Shown here in pieces: positions 7,002 through 16,002 of a DNA stretch of 16,002 nt. Source of the DNA: Pseudomonadota bacterium (GTDB lineage: Bacteria; Myxococcota_A; Polyangia; Polyangiales; Polyangiaceae). The notes under the pieces were generated by a model, which worked only from the letters and a program-made list of their open reading frames with translations, was not told the DNA's origin and did no database searches. Within the stretch, counting starts at the first letter, position 1. Every line of letters starts with the position of its first letter. The position numbers were made by a program, and so were the translations under genes. The DNA lies in the NCBI GenBank assembly GCA_003242355.1, contig QGUH01000008.1, forward strand, positions 1 to 16,002, given 5' to 3'.

Positions 7002-7760
7002 TCAGGCAGCCCCTCGACGTGCTGCGAGCGCATACGGCGCTAGGACCAAGCGCTCTCGAATCTCCGCCATCGGTAGCTCGTCCAGGTACGGATTGACGAA
7101 CGTCTTCTCGAAGGTAGCGCTGGGTTGTTGGAGCGCTTCGCGCATGCTCGCGCGCTCCTCGGTGCCGTTCTTCGTCTGCCAGAGCTCGGTCACCGTGTTC
7201 AACGGCCCCGTCACGTTCTGATAGTGGCCGAGGGAGTGCCAGTTCCTGAGCTCGAGCAGCGGGATGAGAGCGCCGGCCTTGAACAGGTATTCGCTGAGAT
7301 TGCGTGACCTGAACGATCGCATCACGCGAACGAAGCGATCTCCGGCCGAGGGCACGATCTGCGGTGGCCCGGAAAGCCAACCGACCCTCCAAACCAGGTT
7401 CTGCGTCTCGCGCTCGACCAGCGAGTTGATCCTCACGTACAGGTCGTCGTCCGGCGATCGCTGCATCAAGGCCGCGATGTCGAGGTCGTCCTGGTCGGGG
7501 ATGTACCACAAGTGGACGTACCGGTAAGACGGCAGGGGCTTGCCGGATTCCAGCGAGACGACGTGCGACTGGAAGCCCTGAAACTTGCGGTACGGGAAGG
7601 GATTTTCGCTCTTCAGAGCGACTACGAGCTCGATGTCGTGCTGCTGACCGAAGCGCAAGAACGCGCCCTCGCGGACGAACTGGTCCATCGCTTGCTCGAA
7701 GGAGGTCGCGTTTTGCTCCGCAACGATGACGTCGACGTGAAGATAGTAGTAGCGTTTCAT
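7002..7760 (-). CDS. NIPSNAP-like / dimeric alpha-beta barrel protein of unknown function
   Basis: This is a 252-residue protein without a signal peptide or membrane segment. The first half (MKRYYYLHVDVIVAEQ, then SFEQAMDQFVREG) reads like a beta-alpha unit of a ferredoxin-fold barrel. The second half contains IPLLELRNWHSLGHYQ, LNTVTELWQTKNGTEERASM and FEKTFVNPYLDEL. That is the NIPSNAP-style order: a strand, Gly-rich turn, Trp-containing strand, Arg-rich helix and closing segment. Two such halves suggest a fused pseudo-dimer. NIPSNAP and ABM-type barrels include small enzymes and binding proteins, so catalysis cannot be assumed. I choose the ATG at 7760, 7 nt after the kinase stop and preceded by AAAGGTGAG. 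The longer reading with 18 extra residues overlaps the kinase. It lies between the kinase and SDR genes, with composition less GC-extreme than the kinase. Confidence 0.7.
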   Translation of the reverse strand: MKRYYYLHVDVIVAEQNATSFEQAMDQFVREGAFLRFGQQHDIELVVALKSENPFPYRKFQGFQSHVVSLESGKPLPSYRYVHLWYIPDQDDLDIAALMQRSPDDDLYVRINSLVERETQNLVWRVGWLSGPPQIVPSAGDRFVRVMRSFRSRNLSEYLFKAGALIPLLELRNWHSLGHYQNVTGPLNTVTELWQTKNGTEERASMREALQQPSATFEKTFVNPYLDELPMAEIRERLVLAPYALAARRGAA

Positions 7761-7767
7761 GCTCCAC

Positions 7768-11325
<3,558 letters not shown>

Positions 11326-11683
11326 CCGCCGGGCCTTTGCCCTGAGGGAACAGCGGCCACTGTCGAACAGCCGTCCTGGCCGGTCAAGGCCTAAGGGAAC
11401 GATTGCGCTCCGCCACGAACGCGACACGCGCCTCGAAACGGTCCACGCGGGCCTTGCTCTGGAACCAATCCGCACGGGCCGCGCCCCCAAACCGGTCCAC
11501 GCCAGCGTCGCCCTCGATGGCGGGACGGCCCGAGGCGGGGCGCAGGCGCCAAGAACGGCGACCCGCCCTTGCCGCCCCATGGAAGCATGGAAGAGGACTG
11601 CTCTCATGGTCGGTCCGGCAAGCCGGTGGATCTCGTAACCGCTGTCGGGCGCGAAGGCGATTTCAGGCGATTTCAGAGCGCGC
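11326..11683. other. Intergenic region between ccmB-like gene and kinase operon
   Basis: These 358 bases have no convincing gene; the open frames here are Arg/Ala/Pro-rich with no recognisable motif. The stretch carries the candidate operon promoter near 11359-11387 and a tandem duplication of GGCGATTTCA at 11656-11675, just after the ccmB-like stop. The length and the intervening promoter suggest that the kinase operon is transcribed separately from the ccmB-like gene. Confidence 0.55.
11359..11387 (-). promoter_or_regulatory. Possible sigma-70-type promoter for the kinase-ycaO-tfuA operon
   Basis: On the minus strand TTGACC (11387-11382) is followed after 17 bases by GACAGT (11364-11359). 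The -35 box is good and the -10 box is poor. It would give a leader of about 27 nt ahead of the kinase ATG at 11325. The -35 lies inside GGCCTTGACCGGCC, a partial dyad that could bind a regulator. No better candidate was seen in the 358-base gap. Confidence 0.3.
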
Positions 11684-11692
11684 TCAGCGCTC
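11676..11692 (-). terminator. Weak hairpin over the ccmB-like stop codon
   Basis: GAGCGC (11676-11681) and GCGCTC (11687-11692) form a 6-bp GC stem with the 5-base loop GCTCA. It covers the TGA of the ccmB-like gene. The tandem GGCGATTTCA repeat lies directly downstream in the direction of transcription. There is no T-run, so a role in termination or mRNA protection is only a possibility. Confidence 0.25.
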
Positions 11693-12415
11693 GATCAGCG
11701 TCCCGAACAACGCGAGCCCTCCACTGACGAACACCATGTCGAAAATGCCGAGGAGGCGAAAGTAGTCGCCGAGCTCACCGAGCGGCACCCCCGAGAGGAG
11801 CTCTCGACTCGCGGCCACGGCGGCGAGCAGCGTGGGCGTGAGCAGCGGAAACAAGACGACGGCCAGCAACAAATCCCGCGCCTGGGTCCGGACCGTCATC
11901 GACCCGAACAAGGTCCCGGAAGCAGCGACCCCAGGCGTGGCGGCGAGCGCGATGCACGCCAGGCCCGGCCCGACCTCCCCGAGGTCCAGCGCGAACAGCA
12001 CCGCGGCGATGGGGATCACGACCAGCTCGATCGCGAACAGGAAGGCGAGCACCCCGAGCGCCTTGCCCGCAAAAATGGCGCTGCGTGACAGCGGGGTGAC
12101 CAACAGTCCATCGAGCGCCGACTCCTCGCGCTCCCTCTGCCAGGTCTTTCCGAGGGCGAGCACCGCCGCAAAGCTGACGCTGAGCCAGATCACGCCCGAG
12201 GCGACCAGCCGGGCGTTCGCCGGGCCCCCGTAGAACGACAGCGAGGCCAGCACCACGACGAGCACCGCGAAAAACGCCGCGCTGACGACGACCTCACCCG
12301 TGGCGAGCTCGATGCGCACGTCCTTCTCGAGCACGATCAGTGCCTGACGCAGCCAACCTGGCCGCCGCACGCGCGCGCTTTCGGAGGCCATCGCCGCGTC
12401 CATGGGCTCCACCAT
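11684..12415 (-). CDS. ccmB: CcmB-family membrane protein (heme exporter B-like), solitary
   Basis: CcmB is the membrane subunit of the CcmABCD system for cytochrome c maturation. The protein has 243 residues and about six hydrophobic segments. Family features include an N-terminal EKDVRIELATGEVV before the first membrane span, then SGVIWLSVSFAAVLALGKTW. The cytoplasmic REREESALDGLLVTPLSRSA follows, then AIFAGKALGVLAFLF and VLFPLLTPTLLAA near the end. The conserved E-rich loop and the FPLLTP stretch make the family call good. No ccmA ATPase, ccmC or ccmD lies beside it: the upstream neighbour is a divergent DUF2505-like gene and the downstream neighbour is the kinase operon. It must use subunits encoded elsewhere or serve another exporter. 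Start choice is uncertain, since ATGs also occur at residues 5 and 9. No strong Shine-Dalgarno precedes the first. Confidence 0.82.
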   Translation of the reverse strand: MVEPMDAAMASESARVRRPGWLRQALIVLEKDVRIELATGEVVVSAAFFAVLVVVLASLSFYGGPANARLVASGVIWLSVSFAAVLALGKTWQREREESALDGLLVTPLSRSAIFAGKALGVLAFLFAIELVVIPIAAVLFALDLGEVGPGLACIALAATPGVAASGTLFGSMTVRTQARDLLLAVVLFPLLTPTLLAAVAASRELLSGVPLGELGDYFRLLGIFDMVFVSGGLALFGTLIER

Positions 12416-12571
12416 TACCAGGGCCCACTAGAGCGACAAACGATTAGGAACGCGCCGAGATAGGCGGAAAACTGCGTCGGACAGAGTGCCCGCGTGGGGA
12501 GGGGCCCCGGCTCGGCGCGTTCTGGACTCTCGCGGCCTAGGCGCGGCTCGTGGCCGTGCTACTAGCTCGCC

Positions 12572-13084
12572 ATGCCCGACTTTCGCGTGGAGCACCGGTT
12601 CGACTGCAGCGAGGACACCTACTGGGGTCGGCTCTTCTTCGACGAGGAGTACAACCGGCGCTTGTTCCTCGAGTACCTGAAATTTTCGGTGTTCCGCGAG
12701 GTCAAGCGGGAAGAGCGGGACGGCAAGGTGCACCGCGTGGTCGAAGCGGCGCCGCCGGTCGGCGATCTGCCGGGCCCCCTCAAGGCCGTTGTGGGCGAAG
12801 GCATCGGTTACGAGGAGCGGGGCGTCTTCGATCCCAACCGCAAGGCGTACTCCGTCGAGGTCGTCCCGAACCGCCTCGCCGACAAAATCCACGTGCGGCT
12901 CGAGCTCAGCACCCGCCCCGACGGACCGGACCACTGCATCCGCGTGGCGCAAGGCAGCGTCAGCGCGAAAATCTTCGGCGTGGGCGGCCTGCTCGAAAAA
13001 CGGCTGATCGCCGACCTCGAGAAGAGCTACTCGAAGAGCGCCGTCTTCACGAACCGCTTCGTCGCCGAAAAGGGCCTGCGCTGA
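12572..13084 (+). CDS. DUF2505-like (SRPBCC-type fold) protein
   Basis: This 170-residue soluble protein matches the DUF2505 pattern. It opens with FRVEHRFDCSEDTYWGRLFF, continues with LEYLKFSVFREVKREERDG and ends in IEKR-like helix segments (LLEKRLIADLEKSYSKSAVF). The order of strands and the long C-terminal helix suggest a START/SRPBCC-type ligand-binding cavity. Function is unknown for the family; lipid or hydrophobic ligand binding is a guess. The gene is divergent from the ccmB-like gene and convergent with the flavoprotein gene. There is no recognisable Shine-Dalgarno, and a TACTAG -10-like box at 12560-12565 lies just 6 nt before the ATG, so the message may be leaderless. Confidence 0.75.
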   Translation: MPDFRVEHRFDCSEDTYWGRLFFDEEYNRRLFLEYLKFSVFREVKREERDGKVHRVVEAAPPVGDLPGPLKAVVGEGIGYEERGVFDPNRKAYSVEVVPNRLADKIHVRLELSTRPDGPDHCIRVAQGSVSAKIFGVGGLLEKRLIADLEKSYSKSAVFTNRFVAEKGLR

Positions 13085-13232
13085 GAGCGGAGGCGGCTCG
13101 CGGCGCCGAGAAACTGCGCCACACGGGCGCCCAACCGCAAGCCGTGGGCGCGTGAACGGCTTCCGCCGCTTCGAGCACGGCCGTCGTGACCGGCGCACAC
13201 GCCGCCTCTCCTTCACGAGCAGATCCACCGGT

Positions 13233-13256
13233 CGGCAGCTCCGTGCCCGGCTGCCG
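13233..13256. terminator. GC hairpin between convergent genes
   Basis: CGGCAGC (13233-13239) and GCTGCCG (13250-13256) form a perfect 7-bp stem with a 10-base loop. It lies in the gap between the DUF2505-like gene (+) and the flavoprotein gene (-), where a shared terminator is expected. No T-run follows on either strand, so it would be a non-canonical terminator at best. Confidence 0.3.
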
Positions 13257-13277
13257 CGGGTTCATCCTCGGCGCAAA

Positions 13278-13832
13278 CTAGCCGTTCTCTGGCGGAGAAT
13301 CCCAGTCGGTGTACGGGCCGCCGCGAACGGTCGAGATGATGTCGATGGCGGCGGAGGCGCCATCACCCGCGCTGATGATGGCCTGGCTGCGATCCGGGCG
13401 CGCGAGCCTGCCGACGGCGTAGACCCCCGCGAGCGACGTCCGCGCGTGGATATCCGTCACGACCGCGCCGTTCTCGGCGCGCGCGAGCCCGAGCTGGTCG
13501 GCCAGCCGCGGCGACTTGCCCTCCGAAAGCACGAGGAACCGCGCCGTCACCGCTTCTCCGCCCTCCAGCGTCACGCGGAATCCGTCACCGGCCTTCTCCA
13601 CGGACTCGACCCGCGCGTCCACCAGGCGTGCGCCGAAGCTTTCGACCTGCGCCCGCGCCCGCTTCTGAAACTCGCTCCCGTGGATCTCGGCAATCCCGAG
13701 ATAGTTGCGAAGCAGCGCCCAGTGCATGGCCGTCTTGTCCTGGCCATACACCGTCACCTGGAGTCCGGCCTTCGCGAGAAACAGCGCTGCGCTCAGGCCC
13801 CCCGGGCCATCACCCACGATCACGACGTCCAT
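13278..13832 (-). CDS. Short thioredoxin-reductase-like FAD oxidoreductase
   Basis: At 184 residues this is about 60% of a thioredoxin reductase. The N-terminal FAD motif is intact (VVIVGDGPGGLSAALFLAKA, 3-22, followed by LQVTVYGQD). The C-terminal FAD motif is also intact (SLAGVYAVGRLARPDRSQAI near 133-152, then SAGDGASAA). The inserted NADPH domain and the redox CxxC are absent: the chain passes directly from EVTARF-like strands (AVTARFLVLSEGK) to the closing FAD segment. It therefore resembles single-domain flavoproteins that need a partner for reduction, or that bind FAD without thioredoxin activity. The start is well supported by GAGGAGG five bases before the ATG. It lies 81 nt downstream of the Lys/Ala-rich protein gene on the same strand. 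It may be co-transcribed with that gene, but a hairpin intervenes. Confidence 0.85.
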   Translation of the reverse strand: MDVVIVGDGPGGLSAALFLAKAGLQVTVYGQDKTAMHWALLRNYLGIAEIHGSEFQKRARAQVESFGARLVDARVESVEKAGDGFRVTLEGGEAVTARFLVLSEGKSPRLADQLGLARAENGAVVTDIHARTSLAGVYAVGRLARPDRSQAIISAGDGASAAIDIISTVRGGPYTDWDSPPENG

Positions 13833-13844
13833 GCTGGCCTCCTC

Positions 13845-13861
13845 GGGGCTCGCCGAGCCCC
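13845..13861 (-). promoter_or_regulatory. Perfect hairpin abutting the Shine-Dalgarno of the flavoprotein gene
   Basis: GGGGCTC (13845-13851), a GCC loop and GAGCCCC (13855-13861) form a 7-bp stem in the leader. On the minus strand it ends directly before GAGGAGG and the ATG at 13832. It could modulate ribosome access or mark a processing point between the two genes. There is no T-run for a terminator. Confidence 0.35.
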
Positions 13862-13913
13862 CAAGTCTTCCCGAACGCCGAGCGGCACCGCCGATCGGCG
13901 CCCCAACGCCGCG

Positions 13914-14390
13914 CTAGGCCCTCGGCCGAACCGAGCGGCTGCCCTTCTTCGCCGCCTTCTTGGCGGGAGCCTTGCTCGCGGTCGTCTTCTTCTTCGCCGC
14001 CTTCGGCGCCGCCTTCACCGCGACCTTGCGCTTCGGCTTCTCGGCCTTGGCCTTGGCGCGCTGCACCCGACGGTCCGCCACGCGGTGCAGATCGAGCAGT
14101 CGCGGCAACGGGTAGCGCTCGAGGCGCGTGCGGTAGCCCGCGTCCTTCGTGCGCTTCTCGAGCTCCAGGATCGCGTCGATGAGCTTCTGGCGGCTGCCGA
14201 AGCGCGCCTTCGCGTCCGAGAGAATGGCGTGCAGTCGGAGCAGCTTGCTGTTGGGAACCCGACGCAGGCCCTTCTCGGAGCTGACGCGATCGAGCCAAAG
14301 CTCCGGGGTTGCGAGCTGCTGGACGGCTTCGACCAGCTTCTCCTTGGATCCGAAGGCTTCGTTCACCAAGCTCTGAGGCGCCTTTTTCAT
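13914..14390 (-). CDS. Duplicated-domain protein with histone H1-like Lys/Ala tail
   Basis: This is a 158-residue basic protein. Two related units are visible. Unit 1 (about 12-58) starts FGSKEKLVEAVQQL and ends RVPNSKLLRLHAIL; unit 2 (about 64-106) starts FGSRQKLIDAILEL and ends RYPLPRLLDLHRVA. Each has FGS(K/R)xKL(V/I)(E/D)A(V/I) followed by a basic, Pro-containing L(L)xLH helix. From about 110 the chain is Lys/Ala/Pro-rich (PKRKVAVKAAPKAAKKKTTA, then APAKKAAKKGSRS). This resembles histone H1-like tails of bacterial DNA-compacting proteins. The start at 14390 has GGAG nine bases upstream and a good promoter 38 nt further up; a much longer upstream reading is Arg/Pro noise. Nucleoid or nucleic-acid binding is inferred from the tail. 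The repeat domain is not one I can name. Confidence 0.82.
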   Translation of the reverse strand: MKKAPQSLVNEAFGSKEKLVEAVQQLATPELWLDRVSSEKGLRRVPNSKLLRLHAILSDAKARFGSRQKLIDAILELEKRTKDAGYRTRLERYPLPRLLDLHRVADRRVQRAKAKAEKPKRKVAVKAAPKAAKKKTTASKAPAKKAAKKGSRSVRPRA

Positions 14391-14763
14391 GTTCCACTCC
14401 GAGCGGTCGCAGGGTCCCGGCCGCAAGGGGCGCCCTTTTAGCAACGGACCGCGCCCCTGGCAACCGCGGGCGGGCAGCGCCCCCCATCCAATCGCCTTCC
14501 CGGCCAAAGTCACGCCGTGGTGCCCCAGGTCAGGCGCCGGCAGGCTCATGCTCGCCCACGGCCGCATGCAGGGGCCCGGGCTTCCCTGACCGTGCAAGTG
14601 AGCAGCCCGAGGCTGTCGCCAGCAAAAACACCTGATTACGACGCGCGCTGGGTGGACGATGGGCACCAGCGTGATGCGCGATGGCCATGTCCAGCGTCGA
14701 TGGGGGCTCGCAACCTTGCGCCCTCGGAGTCGGGCGAGAGAGCTTCCTTCGGTCGTCGCGCCG
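14391..14763. other. Intergenic region upstream of the Lys/Ala-rich protein gene
   Basis: This 373-base gap lies between two genes on the minus strand. Its lower end holds the promoter at 14435-14463. The rest shows no gene that I can support. A T5 run on the minus strand near 14627-14632 is not preceded by a clear stem, so I do not call a terminator for the upstream gene. Confidence 0.5.
14435..14463 (-). promoter_or_regulatory. Sigma-70-type promoter for the Lys/Ala-rich protein gene
   Basis: On the minus strand TTGCCA (14463-14458), a 17-base spacer and TAAAAG (14440-14435) form a well-spaced promoter. The A/T-rich -10 box stands out in a very GC-rich leader. The predicted leader is about 38 nt, ending in GGAGTGGAAC before the ATG at 14390. 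Confidence 0.5.
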
Positions 14764-15678
14764 CTACTCCGTGGACGGACTCCCTCCGGGAAACCCCACC
14801 CGCACTTCGGGCGGCAGGCTCGTGGCTTCGGTGGACGGCGGCGAGATCCCGCTTTCGATGGGGACGGGTTCCGTCTTGTCGGCCTCGGGATCCTCGGGCT
14901 CCAAGGAAGCAGAAGACACGTCTTCCGACTCGTTCTCTGCCCGCGAGCGGCCGCCGCGACCGGCGTACAGCGAAGGCGCGATGATGTGCGCGTCGTCGTG
15001 GTCGAAGCGCAGGTACGCGATCGCGCGGCGCGTCTGGTTGTAGACGTCCACACACAGCGTGAGGGCGCGCATCCGATCCTCGATCGCCTGGGTGCGCTTG
15101 ATCGGCGCTTGCTCGCGTTCGCCGACTGCCGTGATCAGCCGGTCTGCGACGATTTCGGCCTGCTCGAGCTCCGCGAGAGAAATCCCGGTCTTGCCCTCGA
15201 TCTCGGACCATCGCGAACGGTAGAGGCTCACGAGGGCCACGAGGTCGAAAGCCGTATCGCGGTAACCATTTCCGAGGCGGATCTCGGCAATGCGCGCCTT
15301 GTCGAAGAGCCCGCGCAGGACGAGCACGGCAGCATCCGCCAAGAGCAGCTCGCGCAAGCGCATCGCTTCCGCGTTGATGTCGTCGATCGAGCGCGGCGGC
15401 CGCGACGCGGCGATGTACGCGCCGTGTGCATAGGCGAGCGCCAGCGTGTACTCCTCCAGGCGATCGAACCGCGCGAGATCGTGCTTCGGCAACTCTTCTT
15501 GGATCTGCTCCCGCAGCTCTCGAATCTTGGGAATCGCCCCCAGAATCGTCGCGACGGCCGTGGGCACGTCGACGGTCACCTTTCGTAATGCCTCCTCGGG
15601 CAACGCCCGGAGCTCGGGCAGAACGCGCTCGAACGCTTCCCGCAACCGCGCGCGCGGCATCCCTTCGGACTCCGACAT
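14764..15678 (-). CDS. Helical protein of unknown function with acidic Pro/Ser-rich tail
   Basis: This 304-residue protein belongs to no family I can name, though its style resembles multicopy uncharacterised proteins of large myxobacterial genomes. Residues 1-235 are predicted by eye to be almost entirely helical, with heptad-like stretches (KIRELREQIQEELPKHDLAR, then LRELLLADAAVLVLRGLFDK). The conserved-looking segment RRAIAYLRFDHDDAHIIAPS (217-236) is followed by LYAGRGGR. Residues 245-304 form a disordered, acidic, Ser/Pro-rich tail. There is no signal peptide or membrane span. The start is unambiguous: GGAGGTG lies five bases before the ATG at 15678. A longer frame extending to 15810 has no support. 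Because it is monocistronic in this window, context says nothing about its function. Confidence 0.78.
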   Translation of the reverse strand: MSESEGMPRARLREAFERVLPELRALPEEALRKVTVDVPTAVATILGAIPKIRELREQIQEELPKHDLARFDRLEEYTLALAYAHGAYIAASRPPRSIDDINAEAMRLRELLLADAAVLVLRGLFDKARIAEIRLGNGYRDTAFDLVALVSLYRSRWSEIEGKTGISLAELEQAEIVADRLITAVGEREQAPIKRTQAIEDRMRALTLCVDVYNQTRRAIAYLRFDHDDAHIIAPSLYAGRGGRSRAENESEDVSSASLEPEDPEADKTEPVPIESGISPPSTEATSLPPEVRVGFPGGSPSTE

Positions 15679-16002
15679 CGTTTCACCTCCGACTCTCGAT
15701 GAGCAGATGCGCCTCGAGTCGGCCCGAACCCTCTCACGGTTGCGCGCAATCGTGATCACCGGAATGCCCGTCGCGAACGGATGACTACGGGTCTCGCCGC
15801 GCGCGTCCACGACCGCGCCACCGCGCCGAATTCCACGTTTCGAGCTGCGTCATCTTCCCCGGTCGACGCGCTTCGAGCCGCACGCGCTCCGCTCGTGCCG
15901 CACGCGCCCCCCCGCCCTCACGCCATTGCATCTCGGCGTGCAGCGCGGCGAGCCTACCCCCTTTGGCGCTGCATCCCAGCATGCAGCCCGTGCAGCCCCA
16001 CG
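15679..16002. other. Window-end intergenic or unassigned sequence
   Basis: These 324 bases contain no convincing gene. A minus-strand frame ending at 15785 is open to the window edge and is Arg/Ala-rich, with CTGCMLGC near its visible start. It could be the 3' end of a gene lying outside, but no family is recognisable. A plus-strand frame from 15781 is open too, but has low-complexity codon use. TGCAGCCC is repeated in tandem near 15980-16000. Confidence 0.4.

Noticed and set aside
11326..11607. 94-residue N-terminal extension of the kinase
   Set aside because: The extension is Arg/Pro/Ala-rich without motifs, and the kinase domain begins right after the ATG at 11325. A candidate promoter lies inside the extension.
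14391..15053. N-terminal extension of the Lys/Ala-rich protein to 379 residues
   Set aside because: The extension overlaps the 3' end of the well-supported 304-residue gene and is compositionally noise. A promoter and a Shine-Dalgarno precede the ATG at 14390.
15785..15982. 65-codon minus-strand frame at the window end
   Set aside because: There is no recognisable family, the composition is Arg-rich, and no Shine-Dalgarno supports the internal ATG. It could be the tail of a gene outside the window, but this cannot be supported.

Overview
The window is a very GC-rich stretch of bacterial chromosome. The gene content points to a myxobacterium, most likely of the Polyangiales (Sorangium/Polyangium-like) group. 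The clues are a giant Ser/Thr kinase fused to an AAA ATPase and TPRs, an FHA protein with a winged-helix tail, a decayed RHS/YD-repeat gene and a Lys/Ala-rich DNA-binding-type tail. This placement is inference from gene content; there is no rRNA or marker gene. No tRNA, rRNA, CRISPR array or transposase was recognised.

Layout. 1-989 (+): 3' part of an FAD-dependent oxidoreductase resembling the sarcosine oxidase alpha / HcnB type. About 1110-1940 (-): RHS-repeat pseudogene in three reading frames, carrying a small inverted-repeat element at 1461-1569. 2178-11325 (-): seven tightly packed genes read from high to low coordinates. They are a Ser/Thr kinase-AAA-TPR protein, a NIPSNAP-like protein, an atypical SDR (NmrA-like), a 98-residue protein of unknown family, a YcaO enzyme, a long TfuA protein and an FHA-winged-helix regulator. 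11684-12415 (-): a solitary CcmB-type membrane protein. 12572-13084 (+): a DUF2505-like protein. 13278-14390 (-): a duplicated-domain protein with a Lys/Ala-rich tail, followed by a short thioredoxin-reductase-like flavoprotein. 14764-15678 (-): an unidentified helical protein with an acidic Pro/Ser-rich tail. The last 324 bases hold no convincing gene.

The centrepiece is the seven-gene operon. Gaps between its genes are -4 to 19 nt, and the last two junctions are ATGA stop/start overlaps. YcaO and TfuA together are the known machinery for ATP-dependent peptide-backbone modification (thioamides; also azoline chemistry for YcaO). The 98-residue protein sits directly upstream of ycaO and is the only plausible in-cluster substrate, although it has no recognisable leader motif. 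An SDR and a ferredoxin-fold protein could tailor the product or assist. The kinase at the start and the FHA regulator at the end would form a phospho-signalling pair that frames the biosynthetic genes. I regard this as a candidate signal-coupled RiPP or protein-thioamidation system. Each domain call is well supported; the joint function is inference.
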